Positions 5,954 to 7,353 of a stretch of DNA of 7,353 nt are shown in pieces; the first letter of the stretch is position 1, and every line of letters starts with the position of its first letter. Source of the DNA: Candidatus Tectimicrobiota bacterium. Lineage in GTDB: Bacteria > JACPSX01. Under the pieces are notes generated by a model, which did not search any database, had not been told where the DNA came from, and worked only from the letters and a program-made list of their open reading frames with translations. The stretch covers positions 1-7,353 of the forward strand of contig JACPSX010000057.1 of NCBI GenBank assembly GCA_016193065.1, in the 5' to 3' direction. The position numbers and the translations under genes were made by a program.

Positions 5954-5975
5954 GTGCTAAAGGAGTGCTAAAGGA
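5954..5975. repeat. tandem 11-bp repeat abutting the thrC-like -35
   Basis: GTGCTAAAGGA occurs twice head to tail (5954-5964 and 5965-5975). The 11-bp period is one DNA turn, and the copies lie directly upstream of the candidate -35. That suggests a binding site for an activator or a dimeric regulator, if the promoter call is right. Confidence 0.7.
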
Positions 5976-5978
5976 GAG

Positions 5979-6086
5979 CTTGTGCCGTTCCAACCGAATG
6001 CGCTGAATTTGAGCAGCATGCCTTTCCGCAAAGATTGCAACCGTAGGGAACGAATCAGTTGGTACAAATAGTTGGAACGGTACTAG
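5979..6086. repeat. 16-bp inverted repeat spaced by 76 bp after cysK
   Basis: CCGTTCCAAC (5985-5994) and GTTGGAACGG (6071-6080) are perfect 10-bp inverted copies. Extending outward, 5979-5994 and 6071-6086 match at 14 of 16 positions. The right arm covers the cysK stop codon. The 76-bp interior has no gene and no obvious target-site duplication flanks it. It could be a small MITE-like insertion, a long-loop RNA structure between cysK and the thrC-like gene, or a pair of protein sites. Confidence 0.6.
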
Positions 6087-7006
6087 TCGAACAGGGCGGT
6101 GCTGAGATAGCGCGAGTTCGCGTCGGCAAACAGCGTGACCACCGTCTTGCCCGCGCCCAGGGAGCGCGCCACCTGCACGGCCGCGCAGCAAGCAGCCCCG
6201 GAGGAGATCCCGACCGCAACCCCCTCTTCCTGCGCGAGCTTGCGGGCCCAGGTGAAGGCTTCCTCATCGCTGACGGGGATCACCTCGTCGATGATGTCCC
6301 GGTTCAAGATCCGGGGGATGAACCCGGCGCCGATGCCCTGGATCTGGTGGGGTCCCGGCGCCTTGCCTGATAGCACCGCCGAGGTGGATGGTTCAACGGC
6401 CACAATTTTAATCTGGGGGTACGCCTTCTTGAAAACTTCCCCTAACCCGGTGATCGTGCCGCCCGTGCCAACGCCGACCACCAGAGCATCCACGGGCCGG
6501 CCCTGCATGCTCTCGATGATCTCCGGACCCGTCGTGCGGCGGTGCACTTCCGGGTTGGCCGGGTTATTAAACTGCTGGGGCATGTAGTAGTCCGGGTGCA
6601 GCGCCACGAGGGCTTCCGCCTTTTCCACAGCTCCCTGCATCCCCCAGTCCGCCGGGGTTAGAATCACTTCCGTGCCGTAGGCCTCCAGGAGTTTTTGGCG
6701 CTCGTAGCTCATCCCCTGGCAGAGCACCACGATCACCCGATAGTTCCTGGCGGCCCCGATCATGGCGAGTCCCAGGCCGGTATTGCCGCTGGTGGGCTCG
6801 ATGATCGTTGCCCCTGGTTGCAAGAGCCCCTGCCGCTCCGCCTCGTCAATCATGGCCAAGGCGATGCGGTCTTTCACGCTGCCCCCAGGGTTAAAAAACT
6901 CCATTTTTGCAAGGAGATCGGCGGAATCGGCCGGAAGGATCCGGCGGATTTTCAGGAGAGGAGTACCGCCCACCAGCTTCTCAACGCTATCCGCATAGGA
7001 ACCCAT
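6083..7006 (-). CDS. cysK: Cysteine synthase (O-acetylserine sulfhydrylase)
   Basis: A 307-residue fold-type II PLP enzyme of the usual CysK length. It makes L-cysteine from O-acetylserine and sulfide in the cytoplasm. NPGGSVKDR (39-47) carries the PLP lysine K45; TSGNTG (72-77) binds substrate; GTGGTITG (180-187) holds the cofactor phosphate; PGPHQIQGIGAGFIP (217-231) is the typical acetylserine-type block; GISSGA (266-271) includes the serine facing the pyridine nitrogen. The tail reads FADANSRYLST rather than the common PxSGERYLST. The acetylserine-type block argues against a phosphoserine enzyme of the CysM/CysO kind. The start is ATG at 7006, with AAGGAG (7017-7012) 5 nt upstream. An in-frame TTG at 7105 would start inside the -35 hexamer, so it is rejected. 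The thrC-like gene lies downstream on the same strand after 234 bp, probably a separate unit. Confidence 0.93.
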   Translation of the reverse strand: MGSYADSVEKLVGGTPLLKIRRILPADSADLLAKMEFFNPGGSVKDRIALAMIDEAERQGLLQPGATIIEPTSGNTGLGLAMIGAARNYRVIVVLCQGMSYERQKLLEAYGTEVILTPADWGMQGAVEKAEALVALHPDYYMPQQFNNPANPEVHRRTTGPEIIESMQGRPVDALVVGVGTGGTITGLGEVFKKAYPQIKIVAVEPSTSAVLSGKAPGPHQIQGIGAGFIPRILNRDIIDEVIPVSDEEAFTWARKLAQEEGVAVGISSGAACCAAVQVARSLGAGKTVVTLFADANSRYLSTALFD

Positions 7007-7075
7007 GCTGACTCCTTCCGATTCCGGCCTTCCGTACCCTCGGCTTGGCCTGGCGATTTTTGCAGGCGAGGAGAA

Positions 7076-7105
7076 ACCATAACGTAAATGGGCCTGTGCT
7101 GTCAA
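7076..7105 (-). promoter_or_regulatory. sigma70-type promoter of cysK
   Basis: On the minus strand consensus TTGACA (7105-7100) is 18 bp from TATGGT (7081-7076, 4 of 6). Transcription would start near 7069, leaving a leader of about 63 nt. ACGTAAA (7082-7088, plus strand), shared with the Rrf2 promoter, abuts the -10, and CCAT/ATGG arms flank it. Confidence 0.68.
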
Positions 7106-7148
7106 TGTTCCTTGACACCTTGCCTACCCCCAGTTTGCCTAAGGAACA
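7106..7148. repeat. 8-bp inverted repeat abutting the cysK -35
   Basis: TGTTCCTT (7106-7113) and AAGGAACA (7141-7148) are perfect inverted copies with 27 bp between. TTGCCTA is also repeated directly in the interior and right edge (7120-7126, 7135-7141). The left arm touches the cysK -35. Arm centres are 35 bp apart, more than three turns, so this may be two half-sites of a looping or tandem-binding regulator. Confidence 0.5.
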
Positions 7149-7353
7149 ATTGCTATCCCCATCGGCTCCTCGGGTGCCCACACCCAGGACGGGTACCCGG
7201 CTCACGAAGCGCTTGCGATGAGACATTTGCCGGCCGAATCGAGAGGGATTTGCCTCGCAACCGCTTAGATCGCCTGCGGGGGCAACCCCTCGGAGGAGAG
7301 AGTACCAAGGGGACTGTCCTTCCTGCCCTGAGCGCAACTGCCGGGAGCAGCGG
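7149..7353. other. non-coding stretch with several hairpins
   Basis: No convincing gene is visible here. Structures seen: GGGTG-CCCA-CACCC (7172-7185), the perfect palindrome CGGGTACCCG (7190-7199), AAGCGCTT (7207-7214), an 8-bp stem with one G-T pair between 7286-7293 and 7305-7312, and GGAC-T-GTCC (7311-7319). They do not assemble into a riboswitch, tRNA or T-box that I recognise. The neighbouring gene beyond the edge is unknown. Confidence 0.4.

Noticed and set aside
5928-6191. Minus-strand open frame across the cysK end (87 residues)
   Set aside because: Overlaps the cysK 3' end out of frame and the inverted repeat; no family match.
7007-7105. Upstream TTG start for cysK adding 33 residues
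   Set aside because: It begins in the -35 hexamer, and AAGGAG fits the ATG at 7006 far better.
6987-7337. Minus-strand open frame upstream of cysK (116 residues)
   Set aside because: It runs through the cysK promoter and start region and resembles no known protein.
7007-7353. T-box, SAM or other known riboswitch before cysK or the thrC-like gene
   Set aside because: I saw no T-box AGGGTGG-type core and no pattern of a known riboswitch in either leader.
1-7353. CRISPR array, tRNA, rRNA or insertion sequence
   Set aside because: No regular repeat-spacer array, cloverleaf, ribosomal RNA stretch or transposase was seen in the window.

Overview
The window is GC-rich bacterial chromosome with short intergenic gaps and no mobile genes. 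It holds seven protein genes: a type IV pilus (PilP) domain, a PlsC-type acyltransferase fused to a serine hydrolase, an Rrf2 regulator, and a sulfur/amino-acid cluster. A zinc-ribbon threonine synthase, a MoaD/ThiS-like carrier and a NIL-domain protein together suggest a deltaproteobacterium-like (Desulfobacterota, Syntrophobacterales) or similar Gram-negative lineage such as NC10 or Nitrospirota. That placement is inference from gene content, not a computed assignment.

Layout, left to right. Positions 1-933 (+) are the 3' part of a gene whose product joins a DUF3352-like region to a C-terminal PilP domain. It converges with 967-3306 (-), a 779-residue acyltransferase/alpha-beta-hydrolase fusion. 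A 263-bp divergent region with promoters on both strands leads to an Rrf2-family regulator (3570-3989, +). The regulator converges, across a small degenerate repeat, with a minus-strand cluster read right to left: cysK (7006-6083), a 234-bp gap with an inverted repeat, a tandem repeat, promoter candidates and a terminator-like hairpin, then threonine synthase-like (5848-4610), MoaD/ThiS-like (4608-4324) and NIL (4277-4038). Positions 7007-7353 hold the cysK promoter and several hairpins but no convincing gene.

How the genes may work together. The thrC-like, MoaD-like and NIL genes are tightly coupled; the MoaD-like ribosome site lies inside the end of the thrC-like gene. With cysK and a cysteine-free, CymR-like Rrf2 regulator next door, this looks like a sulfur-assimilation locus. 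The MoaD-like protein is expected to carry sulfur as a C-terminal thiocarboxylate, and the PLP enzyme beside it could use that sulfur to make homocysteine or a related thiol. Its C-terminus is not free: the diglycine is followed by Lys-Arg-Ala, so a protease would have to trim it first. The activating E1-like enzyme and the protease are not in the window. This proposed pathway is the most interesting content here, and it is a hypothesis.
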